In this document: piece by piece, positions 1 through 6,182 of the stretch | Position numbering within the stretch: the stretch's first letter is position 1 | Layout of the letters: every line of letters starts with the position of its first letter | From: JBBPYR01 sp038199755 | GTDB lineage: Bacteria; Chloroflexota; Ktedonobacteria; Ktedonobacterales; Ktedonobacteraceae | Assembly (NCBI GenBank): GCA_038199755.1 | Contig: JBBPYR010000212.1 | Span: forward strand, 1-10,066 | DNA: 10,066 bases | Direction of reading: 5' to 3' | The notes under the pieces: model-generated | The model's input: only the letters and a program-made list of their open reading frames with translations | Database searches by the model: none | Told to the model about the DNA's origin: nothing | Program-made: the position numbers and the translations under genes

Positions 1-111
1 ATGAGCACTCCCAGCCCGACTCCCTTGCCATATCATTTTATGTTTCCTCGGCAAAAGCAACGTCTGCGCAAACTCCAACTGCTCCCCTTTGAAAAACATC
101 TCCTCAGATGA
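1..111 (+). other. possible 3' end of an upstream gene (frame unresolved)
   Basis: Two plus-strand frames are open from the window edge. One, in phase with base 1, starts with ATG and stops at TGA 109-111 after 36 codons. The other, in phase with base 3, stops at TGA 90-92. Its composition (small and hydroxyl residues, alternating polar and apolar) looks slightly more like a normal protein C-terminus. A hairpin terminator starts 14 nt after the later stop, which fits a plus-strand gene ending here. No ribosome binding site can be checked for the ATG at base 1 because nothing upstream is visible. I cannot say what the gene is, and the stretch could also be non-coding. Confidence 0.3.
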
Positions 112-124
112 GAGAGCCAGCATA

Positions 125-187
125 GGTAAAAAAGCGATAACCACTATCCAGGTTTGCCTTCCTGCATGGTTGTTATCGCTTTTTACC
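125..187 (+). terminator. hairpin terminator with internal A/T tracts
   Basis: The 5' arm at 125-141 reads GGT, six A, then GCGATAAC. The 3' arm at 172-187 reads GTTATCGC, five T, then ACC. They pair with one bulged A. The loop of about 30 nt contains a smaller CAGG/CCTG hairpin (149-152 with 161-164). With an A-run on one side and a T-run on the other, the element could stop transcription in both directions. It separates whatever lies upstream from the small cysteine-rich gene at 303. Confidence 0.7.
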
Positions 188-302
188 TCTTCATAAAGTA
201 TACTATGGAGGGAGAGCAGTGCGTTTAGTGCGTTCCGTAGCGCATAGTTGTAGTAAAGTATATGTATATTGAATTGGCATCAGGCACCTAAGGGAGAGGG
301 GT
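188..302 (+). promoter_or_regulatory. leader region of the small cysteine-rich gene
   Basis: This 115-nt AT-rich stretch must hold the promoter of the gene at 303 if that gene is transcribed alone. I see TATACT (199-204) and TATATT (265-270) as possible -10 hexamers, but neither has a good -35 hexamer at 16-18 nt. TAAAGTATA occurs twice (194-202 and 254-262), and a 9-nt near-tandem repeat AGTGCGTT(T/C) lies at 218-235. A purine-rich Shine-Dalgarno sequence (AGGGAGAGGGG, 291-301) sits directly before the start codon. The promoter itself is not resolved. Confidence 0.35.
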
Positions 303-518
303 ATGCCCAAACAGGCTGGAGAATGCGCTTTTTGCAGAAGCAAAGGACCAAGCACATGTAGGAAGTGCCGCAGGAATTTTTGCGATGAGGATGGAGAAGG
401 CTCACTATGCAACCAATGTAGGCAAGACCCTCAACATTTTTCGACAACCTATGAGGAAGAGGCACGAGGGCGTCTTGTACCAGAGTTACTACCCAAATGG
501 ATGAAGGGGAAACGGTAA
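303..518 (+). CDS. small cysteine-rich, putative zinc-binding protein
   Basis: This 71-residue protein has seven cysteines in its first 39 residues: C8-x2-C11, C19-x2-C22, C27 and C36-x2-C39, with H45 close behind. The CxxC-x7-CxxC-x4-C-x8-CxxC spacing suggests a compact cross-brace zinc finger similar in layout to B-box or HIT-type fingers. Two metal sites are plausible, but the exact family is not recognised. The tail (about 46-71) is basic and polar with no membrane segment, so the protein is probably cytoplasmic. The start is supported by AGGGAG ending 6 nt before ATG 303. A symmetric terminator follows at 608-641 and the next gene converges on it, so this is probably a single-gene unit. 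A role in binding protein or nucleic acid is inference only. Confidence 0.7.
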   Translation: MPKQAGECAFCRSKGPSTCRKCRRNFCDEDGEGSLCNQCRQDPQHFSTTYEEEARGRLVPELLPKWMKGKR

Positions 519-607
519 CAGATCATCGTAATGAGCATAGGCACTTGTTCCTAGAGCAGAGATGACATGTATCACGGCTATTTGTCTGTCTTTCTGTTTA
601 CAAGTGA

Positions 608-641
608 AAAGCAAGGCATGATTCACTTCGTGCCTTGCTTT
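608..641. terminator. bidirectional terminator between convergent genes
   Basis: AAAGCAAGGCA (608-618) and TGCCTTGCTTT (631-641) form a perfect 11-bp stem with a 12-nt loop. The stem is GC-rich in its core and flanked by A and T runs. It lies between the plus-strand cysteine-rich gene, which ends at 518, and the minus-strand HEAT gene, which ends at 651, so it can terminate both. The minus-strand stop codon is only about 10 nt from the stem. Confidence 0.8.
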
Positions 642-650
642 CTCTCTGCC

Positions 651-1334
651 TCATTCCTCTTCCTCCAAAGCTTGTCGTGCGGCGTCACGCACATATTGAT
701 CGGCATCTGTAGCCGCATCACGCAAGACCGCTTCTACCATTTCATCTTTCATTTGACCAAGAGCGATAATCGTCGCAGAACGCACGAAAGGGTCTGGATC
801 ATTCTGAAAGACTTCGATAAGCATAGGTATCGCCCTTCTCTCTTCGAGCCATCCCAGAAGCAGCGCGGCGATTTCGCGTACGTGCCAGGTGGGATCATGC
901 AATGCCTGCATCATGCGCTGGTACTGGTCACGCCCTTGTATCTTCCCTAATGCCTGCAATGCCGACGAGCGCACCAAGCTACTTTCCTCACAATCATCAA
1001 CTATTGCTAAGAGATGGGCCAGAGGTGCCTGATACCCATACGCCCCTAATGCATATGCTGCGGCAGCACGCACCGACCAGTAGGGATCAGATAATGCAGC
1101 TTCTACTAATGCAACAGGAATATGCTGTGGAAGAACGGCGCATACGTCTAAAGCAGCAGCACGTACCGCTTTATGTTCATCCAATAATGCTTTTTTAAGA
1201 TGCTGACTAGGAAATTCATCACCAAATGGCAGCAGCATCTGCACAGCACGCGCTCTCACCTGCCATTCATGATGAGCAAGTGCAGTTATTACTTCATCCA
1301 ACGAGATATCACTAGTGTTCTCGTTGCTTTTCAT
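651..1334 (-). CDS. HEAT-repeat protein (PBS-lyase-like HEAT repeats)
   Basis: This 227-residue protein is built almost entirely of about seven HEAT-like helical repeats of roughly 30 residues. Each carries the typical VR-x-x-A core (VRARA, VRAAA, VRAAA, VRSSA, VREIA, VRSAT, VRDAA), spanning residues 11-224. Such alpha-solenoids usually act as protein-binding scaffolds. No catalytic motif is present, so it should not be called an enzyme. An upstream in-frame ATG exists at 1364, but AGGAG at 1342-1346 stands 7 nt before ATG 1334, which I take as the start. Residues 68-132 match residues 176-240 of the large HEAT protein at 3160-5994 without gaps (39 of 65 identical), so the two are paralogous. 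It is transcribed away from the sigma-factor operon. A shared role in the same regulatory circuit is inference. Confidence 0.85.
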   Translation of the reverse strand: MKSNENTSDISLDEVITALAHHEWQVRARAVQMLLPFGDEFPSQHLKKALLDEHKAVRAAALDVCAVLPQHIPVALVEAALSDPYWSVRAAAAYALGAYGYQAPLAHLLAIVDDCEESSLVRSSALQALGKIQGRDQYQRMMQALHDPTWHVREIAALLLGWLEERRAIPMLIEVFQNDPDPFVRSATIIALGQMKDEMVEAVLRDAATDADQYVRDAARQALEEEE

Positions 1335-1341
1335 GTACATA

Positions 1342-1346
1342 CTCCT
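1342..1346 (-). promoter_or_regulatory. ribosome binding site that sets the HEAT gene start
   Basis: On the minus strand this reads AGGAG, 7 nt before ATG 1334. The alternative in-frame ATGs at 1364 and 1349 lie upstream of the site, and the one at 1340 is only 1 nt from it. The spacing therefore favours 1334. Confidence 0.75.
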
Positions 1347-1364
1347 CATTCTTGTGGATACCAT

Positions 1365-1756
1365 TCTTAACGTTATTCTTTATTTATTACTTTTTTACGG
1401 TTATGCGATACGAGATAGATGCAAAGGGTCTCTATACAATGTGACGCCATTCAATAGAAAGCTGGTACACACTTTCTCCTTTTCACCATTCTAAGACGTA
1501 TTCCTGAGCTTAGCTGGTGCAAAAGAAGGCATATCTCACATCTTCTTCTTTTCTTTTCTCCTTCAGACTCTTTTGCACCACATTCCAAAAAATAGGCGTC
1601 GTAGTTAGTGAAAGTGGAAAGATTCCATGGGAAAGGAACACTGCACCATTTTTCTAAAAAGCCCCGTCTATCTTTTTGGATCACCTATGGTAAAGCTATT
1701 CTTTGCAAACTGTCCGACACGCAGCGTAGGGCGGGAACACATCGGGGTTTGGCATT
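1365..1756. other. divergent intergenic region without a credible gene
   Basis: The stretch lies between the starts of two divergent genes. A 77-codon minus-strand frame (1451-1684) has a GTG start with no Shine-Dalgarno sequence before it, and its lysine/arginine-rich part is the complement of a pyrimidine tract, so I do not accept it as a gene. The minus strand must contain the promoter of the HEAT gene, but no good -35/-10 pair was found. The 12-bp inverted repeat at 1515-1580 is the most regular structure here. A 6-bp AGAAAG/CTTTCT dyad lies near 1456-1477. Confidence 0.6.
1515..1580. repeat. 12-bp perfect inverted repeat around a pyrimidine tract
   Basis: TGGTGCAAAAGA (1515-1526) and TCTTTTGCACCA (1569-1580) are exact reverse complements separated by 42 nt. 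The interior contains 24 consecutive pyrimidines (1541-1564), and GAAGG/CCTTC (1525-1529 with 1560-1564) could pair as an alternative. It could be a hairpin in a leader RNA, a protein site, or the ends of a tiny mobile element. No flanking target duplication is visible, so the last is weakly supported. Confidence 0.6.
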
Positions 1757-1757
1757 T

Positions 1758-1773
1758 GAATAGTCAACTATTC
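1758..1773. promoter_or_regulatory. dyad, possible operator of the sigma-factor operon
   Basis: GAATAGT and ACTATTC form a 7-bp dyad around a CA centre. It sits 13 nt upstream of the -35 hexamer of the sigma-operon promoter. A second, looser dyad TTATTG (1775-1780) / CAATAA (1795-1800) brackets that -35 hexamer. Position and symmetry suggest regulator binding, but the protein is unknown. Confidence 0.35.
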
Positions 1774-1786
1774 CTTATTGAATTGA

Positions 1787-1815
1787 TTGAATGGCAATAA
1801 ACGGCAATATATAAT
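1787..1815 (+). promoter_or_regulatory. sigma-A-type promoter of the sigma factor/HEAT operon
   Basis: TTGAAT (1787-1792) and TATAAT (1810-1815) are separated by exactly 17 nt, which predicts a transcription start near 1821-1823 and a leader of about 60 nt. The -10 hexamer is a perfect consensus match. The spacer region carries the direct repeat GGCAATA (1793-1799 and 1803-1809). The match indicates that housekeeping RNA polymerase, not the encoded sigma factor, drives the operon. Confidence 0.75.
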
Positions 1816-1866
1816 AGAGCCAGCCACCACATTTCTGTCGTTCTATTGGAAATGAATGACAAGGAC

Positions 1867-1875
1867 AAGGAGGTG
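1867..1875 (+). promoter_or_regulatory. strong ribosome binding site before a TTG start
   Basis: AAGGAGGTG is a near-complete complement of the 16S rRNA 3' end and lies 5 nt before TTG 1881. It is the main reason for accepting the unusual TTG start of the sigma-factor gene. Confidence 0.8.
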
Positions 1876-1880
1876 CAGAT

Positions 1881-3143
1881 TTGGCGATACATACAGAATT
1901 GTACAAAGCCTATCAAAATGAATACCCTAACCTGCTTAAGCAGGTGAAGGAGAGAACACGGTGCTCAGATGAGGAAACGATGGTACTCATCAAGACGGTG
2001 TTACACAAAACTCGCGAGGACGAGTCTTCTCTCCTCAACGTACCACCAGACAACTTGGCACTCTACAACTGGCTTCGTTATCATGTAATACAATATAAAG
2101 AGCTATCCGATACGTTCCAGCTCGTGAGCATACATGAACAACATCGTTTTTGCCAGTATATGAAAGAACGGCTCTCCGTTCACCTGGATACGCTTCCGTT
2201 AGTGCAACGAGCCATGCTCCATGCCAAGCGCGATCTTATAAATCTCGTGCTTGTCTCCCCAGAAAGCAAAAGCGAGCAGGTAAGTGACTGGATACAGCTT
2301 TATCTAGATTACGAGATACAAATTTACCGCTTCACAGATATATGGGAGAAACTCAAAACCTCGCTCCAGTGGCAGGCAAAAGGCAAAACCAAGACGCCCG
2401 AGGAGACCGAAGACCTCCTCCAGCAAACCTACTTCAATGCACTTAAGTATATTCGAAAACATCATAAATTGCCTGAAGAGGGAAAGATGAAAGCATGGCT
2501 TGCCATCACCATGCATCATGCCTTTATCGATGATGTGCGCGACAGTAACCGCATTCAAATCACGCCTCTCAACGAACTACTGGCAGAACACCTTCTGGAT
2601 GAAGAAGACATCGAGAAAAGGGTGATTGAAGAGCAAGGAAGAAAAACCATTGAGCAAATCATCCAAACGCTCTTACCAGAAGATCGTGCGGTGATGACAC
2701 TCTATCTCCTGCAAGATCGACCTCTCAGCGAGATAGCCACCTTGCTCAATGAGAAGCTCGAGACGATCCGCGCCCGCTTTAAGCGAGCGCGGCCCAAATT
2801 CCTTGCGAAACTCCCTGCAAAGAGCCTCGCCGAATATATCAAGCGTTCGCCTATGGCTCAATTTAAGCTACAAAATTTACTACAAGGTTTTACCCCTACG
2901 AAAGCCCCAAAAGGCTTTCGCATGGCTGATATCGATGTTGACACACAGGTACAGTATGAAATCCTTGTACGCTACATTCTGAGCTTACACATAGAAGGCC
3001 ATGATAGCCGCGAAATAGCGGAACTTCTTACGCTTGAGAAGGAGGACAACGTTGCCTTCGCGAAACGCGTAGCCGCTATCCAAATGTGTCTAGAAGAAAA
3101 TTTGCCGCGCTTATTCTCATCCTTTTATGGAAACCAAAAATAG
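1881..3143 (+). CDS. ECF-like RNA polymerase sigma factor with long extensions
   Basis: The 420-residue protein has a sigma-70 region 2 at about residues 174-224 (EETEDLLQQTY, then AWLAI and IDDVR, as in the -10 recognition segment). Region 4 lies at about 254-309 (LPEDRAVMTLY, LSEIATLL, ETIRARFKRAR), a helix-turn-helix for the -35 element. There is no obvious region 1 or region 3 between them, which is the ECF layout. Usual ECF factors are about 170-200 residues; here about 170 extra residues precede region 2 and about 110 follow region 4. The C-terminal part (362-410) contains a second segment resembling a helix-turn-helix (HDSREIAELL). It acts with core RNA polymerase in the cytoplasm. The TTG start has an ideal Shine-Dalgarno sequence. 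The HEAT gene begins 16 nt after the stop, indicating one operon. No transmembrane anti-sigma gene is adjacent, so control may be through the extensions or the HEAT partner (inference). Confidence 0.85.
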   Translation: MAIHTELYKAYQNEYPNLLKQVKERTRCSDEETMVLIKTVLHKTREDESSLLNVPPDNLALYNWLRYHVIQYKELSDTFQLVSIHEQHRFCQYMKERLSVHLDTLPLVQRAMLHAKRDLINLVLVSPESKSEQVSDWIQLYLDYEIQIYRFTDIWEKLKTSLQWQAKGKTKTPEETEDLLQQTYFNALKYIRKHHKLPEEGKMKAWLAITMHHAFIDDVRDSNRIQITPLNELLAEHLLDEEDIEKRVIEEQGRKTIEQIIQTLLPEDRAVMTLYLLQDRPLSEIATLLNEKLETIRARFKRARPKFLAKLPAKSLAEYIKRSPMAQFKLQNLLQGFTPTKAPKGFRMADIDVDTQVQYEILVRYILSLHIEGHDSREIAELLTLEKEDNVAFAKRVAAIQMCLEENLPRLFSSFYGNQK

Positions 3144-3147
3144 GGAG

Positions 3148-3152
3148 AGGAG
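3148..3152 (+). promoter_or_regulatory. ribosome binding site that sets the large HEAT gene start
   Basis: AGGAG lies 7 nt before ATG 3160, within the purine run that follows the sigma stop codon. The earlier in-frame ATG 3127, which would overlap the sigma gene by 17 nt, has no such site in front of it. Confidence 0.75.
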
Positions 3153-3159
3153 CATCACC

Positions 3160-5994
3160 ATGAACCACGAAAACAATAATAGCAATCCACAACAACCGAC
3201 TCCCTATCAGCCAACCATCAATGAAGGGAAAACAGACGCATCATATACAACCGACAATGAGAGGGAGACTTCATCTGATATGCAAACCGGAGGACAGAAG
3301 CCGTCGCAGCACTCTGCTGCAAAAGAGCACAACACAGAGGAATATTCATACTATGAAGGCCCCAAGACGGGTGCAGACAACATGGCACCTGACACCGAGG
3401 ACAATGCCTATGCAAACGCCAACACTCAAGAACGCAGAGGCGACCTCACTCCTAATCTCCTTGCCTCAGTAGCATACGCGCCTCCCGAATCAAAGTCATC
3501 TCTCAAAAAGAGATATCAAGCACTCGTCGCGATCACGCACAGCTCGAAACCCGCTCAAGAGCGCATCGCTGCTATTCGCGAACTAGCAAACTATGGGCAG
3601 TTCATCACGCCCAACGTGCTGATGCTAGCCATGATCGACCAGGATAAGTTTGTGCGTATCGCTGTTCTGGAAACGTGCGCCGATCTCGCACTACACATTC
3701 CCGTCAAATTAGTCGAGTCAGCGTTGGCCGATAGTGCCTGGATAGTCCGTGCAACCGCTGTGTGGGCACTCAGCCATTTTGGTAACCAGGCACCGCTCCA
3801 ACACATCGCTACGATTGCAGATGATACGAACGAAAGCATCCTGGTACGCTTCTGGGCGCTCTATGCCCTGGGCAAAATTCATGATGTTAAATCGACCAAC
3901 CGTTTTCTGGCAATCCTGAATAATAGCAAAACAGACGAACATCTCCGTGAGGCCTCCGCCACCGCCCTCGGCCTCTTGGGAAGCGTAGAAAGCCCACTGA
4001 CCTTGCAGCTGCTGCGCCACGCTCTGGCGAACGAAGAGGAAAATGCCCTCGTTCGCATTGCAGCTGCCCATTCCCTGGCCCAACTCAGCAACCCGCCAGA
4101 AGAAGAAACATTGCAAGCATTAACAAAAGCCTTGCGTAACAAAGACGAGGACATACGCGAGGCCGCTGACCATGCTCTGAATATCATCGCCGAACAGGTG
4201 GGGAAGAGCATTGACAAACAGTCCAAGCCACAAAGCAACAGGCCACTCATCACGGCATTGCTGCTACTGCATGATCGTATTTCTGAAGATGTACTGATCA
4301 AACTTCTGTCCCATACGGATCGTGCCATTAGCAAAGCAGCCTTCGATATGCTGACTGCGCCCGACGATCCGTTGCCCGCGCCCGATCATACGGTGGCCTA
4401 TCTCTATAACCGCTCCACACTCAGCATACAAGACGAACGCGAAAAAGCATGCGGTCTTCAGCACATGGCAGAGGGAACCTTCATCCCCCTTACACCAGGC
4501 AAGCTGAAGAGTGCCAGCATCTCACAGGCTCTCGATGACGGCTGGATACCACGCTCCCTGCTCACGCTGATTATGGTGGAGCGCAGCCTCACAGCCGATG
4601 ATATCAGTGCCTATCTCGCGAAACAACTACGCACCGAATACATACGCAGCCTGTTGCACAATCGCTCAGTTGCCATCACTCTTACCTTACTTTACAGCAG
4701 TCCAGTCATATATCAGGATTTTCTTGAAGGCTCATCACAGCGGGAAGCCTTTCAATGGCTTCTCAAAACAGGGGTAATCGTTCCCGTTCTGATTGACGAA
4801 ACGGCACCCGACGCCCCATCCCAAGTCGTTCGCTCCGTTGTCGGGCTGAGTGCCTGGGAGCGCATTTGTAGGGAAGGGCGCATGGCTTGTATCAGCCTCC
4901 CAAAAACAAACACGAAGCCGCTACAAACGTTTAAGCAGCTCATAGGCAACAATATGTTACAAAACACCCACTTGATCGCAGAACAAATTCAGACGGCGCA
5001 GAAAACGCAGGAGAGCACATCATCGACTAACCTTGAACTTAGCCTACGCAAGCTAGCAAACTTCGTCATGGCTGCCGAGCAGGATACTCTTACCCTTGAA
5101 GAGCTTTACGAAACTCTGTATAAGCACTTTATTCTTGTAGAAGATAGCAACTCACGCGAACGTATCTATGATGGCAAGAAAGAGGCAGCCCATGAGATTA
5201 AGCAAGTTATTGATTTAGCATATCATGCCAGCATTGCAGACGCATTACAATCCCACTTGCTTACTCCTGGTGATACTCTTCCACGCACGGTTCTGCAAGA
5301 ATGGCGCACCCCACCACCAGCAACAAGCACACATTTTAGCTTGGAAGCACTGATAACGACCATAGAATCATGCCACTTTGATACCATTCGTTCAGATTGG
5401 TATCTCAAGTCACTCCGTTTTCTGAGTTTACAGGATGTGGTCGAAATCCGTGCCAGCCGGGAATGGGACATTTACATACAATCCGTTGAAGCACTCATGA
5501 AAAACAAATCATTCGCTCAGCGTGGGCTTGATGCTCTTGCTCCCTCCCTAGAGCACACCTACAATTCCTATCAACATCTGTTAGACGAAATCAACAGCAT
5601 GCTCGAGCACCGACGCACAGCAAGCAACCCAAGCAGTCAGCATACCTTCTGGACGAAATGGACACCCACACCAGAGTTGCAAATAAACGTAGGAGGAGCC
5701 ATCCTGCTCATACGCTGGACACAAGATGGCATGCTTTACTCCTTCGCAGGTAATTCCAGTCCTGATAAAGATCACTATCCTGCCTTGACTATCAGCTTCT
5801 CTATCGGCGAACATCGCCATACGACAGCCAGTACCGATCTCTCTATCAACTTTGATCTGTGCCATGGGCGCTTAGATACCAAAACATCTGATGCGTACCA
5901 ACAATGGGAAAAGCTCAAAATGAAATTTCATACACAACCTCCCAGCCAATTACGGCAACAGGGGTTTGTGAAAACTGGGCCAACCTTGAGCTAA
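3160..5994 (+). CDS. large HEAT-repeat protein, partner gene of the sigma factor
   Basis: The 944-residue protein has three visible parts. Residues 1-110 are polar, rich in N, T, E and Q, and probably disordered. Residues 115-400 hold about seven HEAT repeats, with cores such as FVRIA, IVRAT, LVRFW, LVRIA and DIREA. Residues 400-944 are a mixed helical and beta region that I do not recognise. Within this, 480-580 is hydrophobic and helical, with a GVIVPVL strand. The end (838-905) alternates like a beta sheet (VGGAILLIRW, ALTISFSIG). No signal peptide or membrane segment is seen. The HEAT block is paralogous to the minus-strand protein at 651-1334. It sits 16 nt after the sigma gene and shares its promoter and terminator, so the most likely role is a protein-binding partner or regulator of that sigma factor. 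This is inferred from position only. Confidence 0.85.
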   Translation: MNHENNNSNPQQPTPYQPTINEGKTDASYTTDNERETSSDMQTGGQKPSQHSAAKEHNTEEYSYYEGPKTGADNMAPDTEDNAYANANTQERRGDLTPNLLASVAYAPPESKSSLKKRYQALVAITHSSKPAQERIAAIRELANYGQFITPNVLMLAMIDQDKFVRIAVLETCADLALHIPVKLVESALADSAWIVRATAVWALSHFGNQAPLQHIATIADDTNESILVRFWALYALGKIHDVKSTNRFLAILNNSKTDEHLREASATALGLLGSVESPLTLQLLRHALANEEENALVRIAAAHSLAQLSNPPEEETLQALTKALRNKDEDIREAADHALNIIAEQVGKSIDKQSKPQSNRPLITALLLLHDRISEDVLIKLLSHTDRAISKAAFDMLTAPDDPLPAPDHTVAYLYNRSTLSIQDEREKACGLQHMAEGTFIPLTPGKLKSASISQALDDGWIPRSLLTLIMVERSLTADDISAYLAKQLRTEYIRSLLHNRSVAITLTLLYSSPVIYQDFLEGSSQREAFQWLLKTGVIVPVLIDETAPDAPSQVVRSVVGLSAWERICREGRMACISLPKTNTKPLQTFKQLIGNNMLQNTHLIAEQIQTAQKTQESTSSTNLELSLRKLANFVMAAEQDTLTLEELYETLYKHFILVEDSNSRERIYDGKKEAAHEIKQVIDLAYHASIADALQSHLLTPGDTLPRTVLQEWRTPPPATSTHFSLEALITTIESCHFDTIRSDWYLKSLRFLSLQDVVEIRASREWDIYIQSVEALMKNKSFAQRGLDALAPSLEHTYNSYQHLLDEINSMLEHRRTASNPSSQHTFWTKWTPTPELQINVGGAILLIRWTQDGMLYSFAGNSSPDKDHYPALTISFSIGEHRHTTASTDLSINFDLCHGRLDTKTSDAYQQWEKLKMKFHTQPPSQLRQQGFVKTGPTLS

Positions 5995-6002
5995 TACGCT
6001 AG

Positions 6003-6021
6003 CATGCTTACTCATGCTTAC
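6003..6021 (+). repeat. short direct repeat CATGCTTAC x2
   Basis: CATGCTTAC occurs at 6003-6011 and 6013-6021, a 10-nt period, just after the HEAT gene stop and before the terminator stem. It may be replication slippage. No function is evident. Confidence 0.5.
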
Positions 6022-6028
6022 GCGCTTC

Positions 6029-6076
6029 TGTCAGGGTATTGTAGGATGCGGCATCTTACAATACCCTGACATTTTC
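6029..6076 (+). terminator. strong terminator of the sigma factor/HEAT operon
   Basis: A 15-bp perfect stem pairs 6029-6043 (TGTCAGGGTATTGTA) with 6057-6071. It continues inward through one G-U pair and GATGC/GCATC, so almost the whole element can pair. A TTTT run (6072-6075) follows. It starts 35 nt after the HEAT gene stop and cleanly separates the two plus-strand operons. Confidence 0.9.
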
Positions 6077-6105
6077 TACCTGCTCCTACATCCAAGGCTA
6101 ATTTC

Positions 6106-6134
6106 GGAACTCTTAGCCTTCTCGTTCGTATTAT
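6106..6134 (+). promoter_or_regulatory. candidate ECF-type promoter of the S1 operon
   Basis: GGAAC (6106-6110), a 16-nt spacer and CGTA (6127-6130) match the general ECF promoter layout; the Bacillus SigW type has AAC then CGTA at this spacing. TATTAT (6129-6134) overlaps and could serve as a housekeeping -10, but no good -35 stands 17 nt before it. The site lies 49 nt before the start codon of the next gene, directly after the terminator of the previous operon, so some promoter must lie here. Which sigma factor reads it is inference. Confidence 0.4.
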
Positions 6135-6182
6135 GTTCTACAAGTATGCACTTTTCTAAAAGGATAACAGCAAGGAGCGGCT

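Noticed and set aside
567..1198. Plus-strand open frames at 567-950 and 902-1198
   Set aside because: They run antisense to the HEAT gene, lack ribosome binding sites, and their sequence is explained by the HEAT codons on the other strand.
651..1334. Calling the minus-strand HEAT protein a phycobilisome lyase
   Set aside because: Only the repeat type is shared; there is no phycobiliprotein context, and the family label refers to the HEAT-like repeat and not to lyase activity.
1335..1364. ATG 1364 as the start of the minus-strand HEAT protein
   Set aside because: The ribosome binding site lies inside this extension and is correctly spaced only for ATG 1334.
1635..1670. GGAAC and CGTCTA as an ECF promoter autoregulating the sigma gene
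   Set aside because: The two elements are 25 nt apart, too far for a promoter, and lie more than 200 nt before the start codon.
1451..1684. 77-codon minus-strand open frame in the divergent region
   Set aside because: GTG start without a Shine-Dalgarno sequence, low-complexity basic stretch caused by a pyrimidine tract, and overlap with the inverted repeat.
3127..3159. ATG 3127 as the start of the large HEAT protein
   Set aside because: It overlaps the sigma gene and has no ribosome binding site; ATG 3160 has AGGAG at 7 nt.
3591..4464. Minus-strand frames of 82-151 codons inside the large HEAT gene
   Set aside because: Antisense shadows rich in serine, arginine and cysteine, with no credible domains or starts.
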